This document shows, piece after piece, positions 45,979 to 46,576 of a DNA stretch of 46,576 nt. The notes beneath the pieces were generated by a model. The model did no database searches, was not told the DNA's origin, and saw only the letters and a program-made list of their open reading frames with translations. The translations under genes were made by a program, and so were the position numbers. Positions within the stretch are counted from its first letter, which is position 1, and each line of letters opens with the position of its first letter. Source of the stretch: Comamonas sp. (lineage in GTDB: Bacteria; Pseudomonadota; Gammaproteobacteria; Burkholderiales; Burkholderiaceae_C); contig JADMKK010000005.1 of assembly GCA_015478895.1 (NCBI GenBank), forward strand, positions 1 through 46,576, given 5' to 3'.

Positions 45979-46576
<598 letters not shown>

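Overview
The window looks like a stretch of chromosome from a betaproteobacterium of the order Burkholderiales, most likely family Comamonadaceae. The base composition is high-GC almost throughout. Gene orders typical of that group are present: parE-lytic transglycosylase-parC, dapA-bamC, coaBC-dut, pyrG-kdsA-eno-ftsB and queG/tsaE-amiC-mutL. Two stand-alone periplasmic binding proteins of the Bug family also fit. No rRNA, tRNA, CRISPR array, transposase or prophage was seen. The assignment is an inference from gene order and protein character, not from a search.

Layout. (1) 1-1.85 kb is an accessory corner: an AT-rich, apparently acquired gene with a PD-(D/E)XK nuclease signature, then about 800 bases of non-coding, hairpin-rich interspersed repeats, including a composite cassette present twice. 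(2) 1.85-9.9 kb holds a small Cys/His-rich protein, the minus-strand topoisomerase IV genes (parE, a lytic transglycosylase, parC), an MFS transporter, a 58-residue membrane protein and a methyltransferase. (3) 10-16 kb holds dapA-bamC, an Ala/Pro-rich lipoprotein, a ribosomal-oxygenase-type cupin, a SlyD-like isomerase, and a GDT1/UPF0016 probable manganese exporter behind a yybP-ykoY manganese riboswitch. (4) 16-23.3 kb holds the coaBC-(unknown)-dut operon, divergent from pyrG-kdsA-eno-ftsB. (5) 23.3-28.6 kb holds hslO, a gamma-class carbonic anhydrase homologue, a DUF455 ferritin-like protein and two tandem EAL-like/HDOD proteins. (6) 28.6-32.1 kb holds two Bug receptors flanking xerD, then a decayed AEC permease. 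(7) 32.1-46.6 kb holds queG divergent from tsaE-amiC, a complete pgaABCD operon for poly-N-acetylglucosamine, two glycine-zipper lipoproteins, mutL, an RpiR-type regulator and the start of gdhA.

Most genes are housekeeping: cell wall and envelope (dapA, bamC, amiC, kdsA, lytic transglycosylase, ftsB), chromosome maintenance (parC, parE, xerD, mutL), nucleotides and cofactors (pyrG, dut, coaBC, queG, tsaE). The adaptive part is the biofilm cluster, which sits between amiC and mutL where many relatives have those two genes adjacent.

The least expected structure is in the repeats. Five palindromic elements of about 80-95 bp sit in five separate intergenic gaps (14.8, 20.0, 23.3, 32.1 and 45.6 kb). 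Four share terminal arms of the form AGCnGCnnGCCGT. A different short repeat, AGCCC-n-GGGCT followed by CAGCTAT, occurs twice in the left repeat region and once in frame inside the mutL linker. A cluster of TGCACCAA boxes lies upstream of gdhA. No complete, clearly new multi-gene system was identified.
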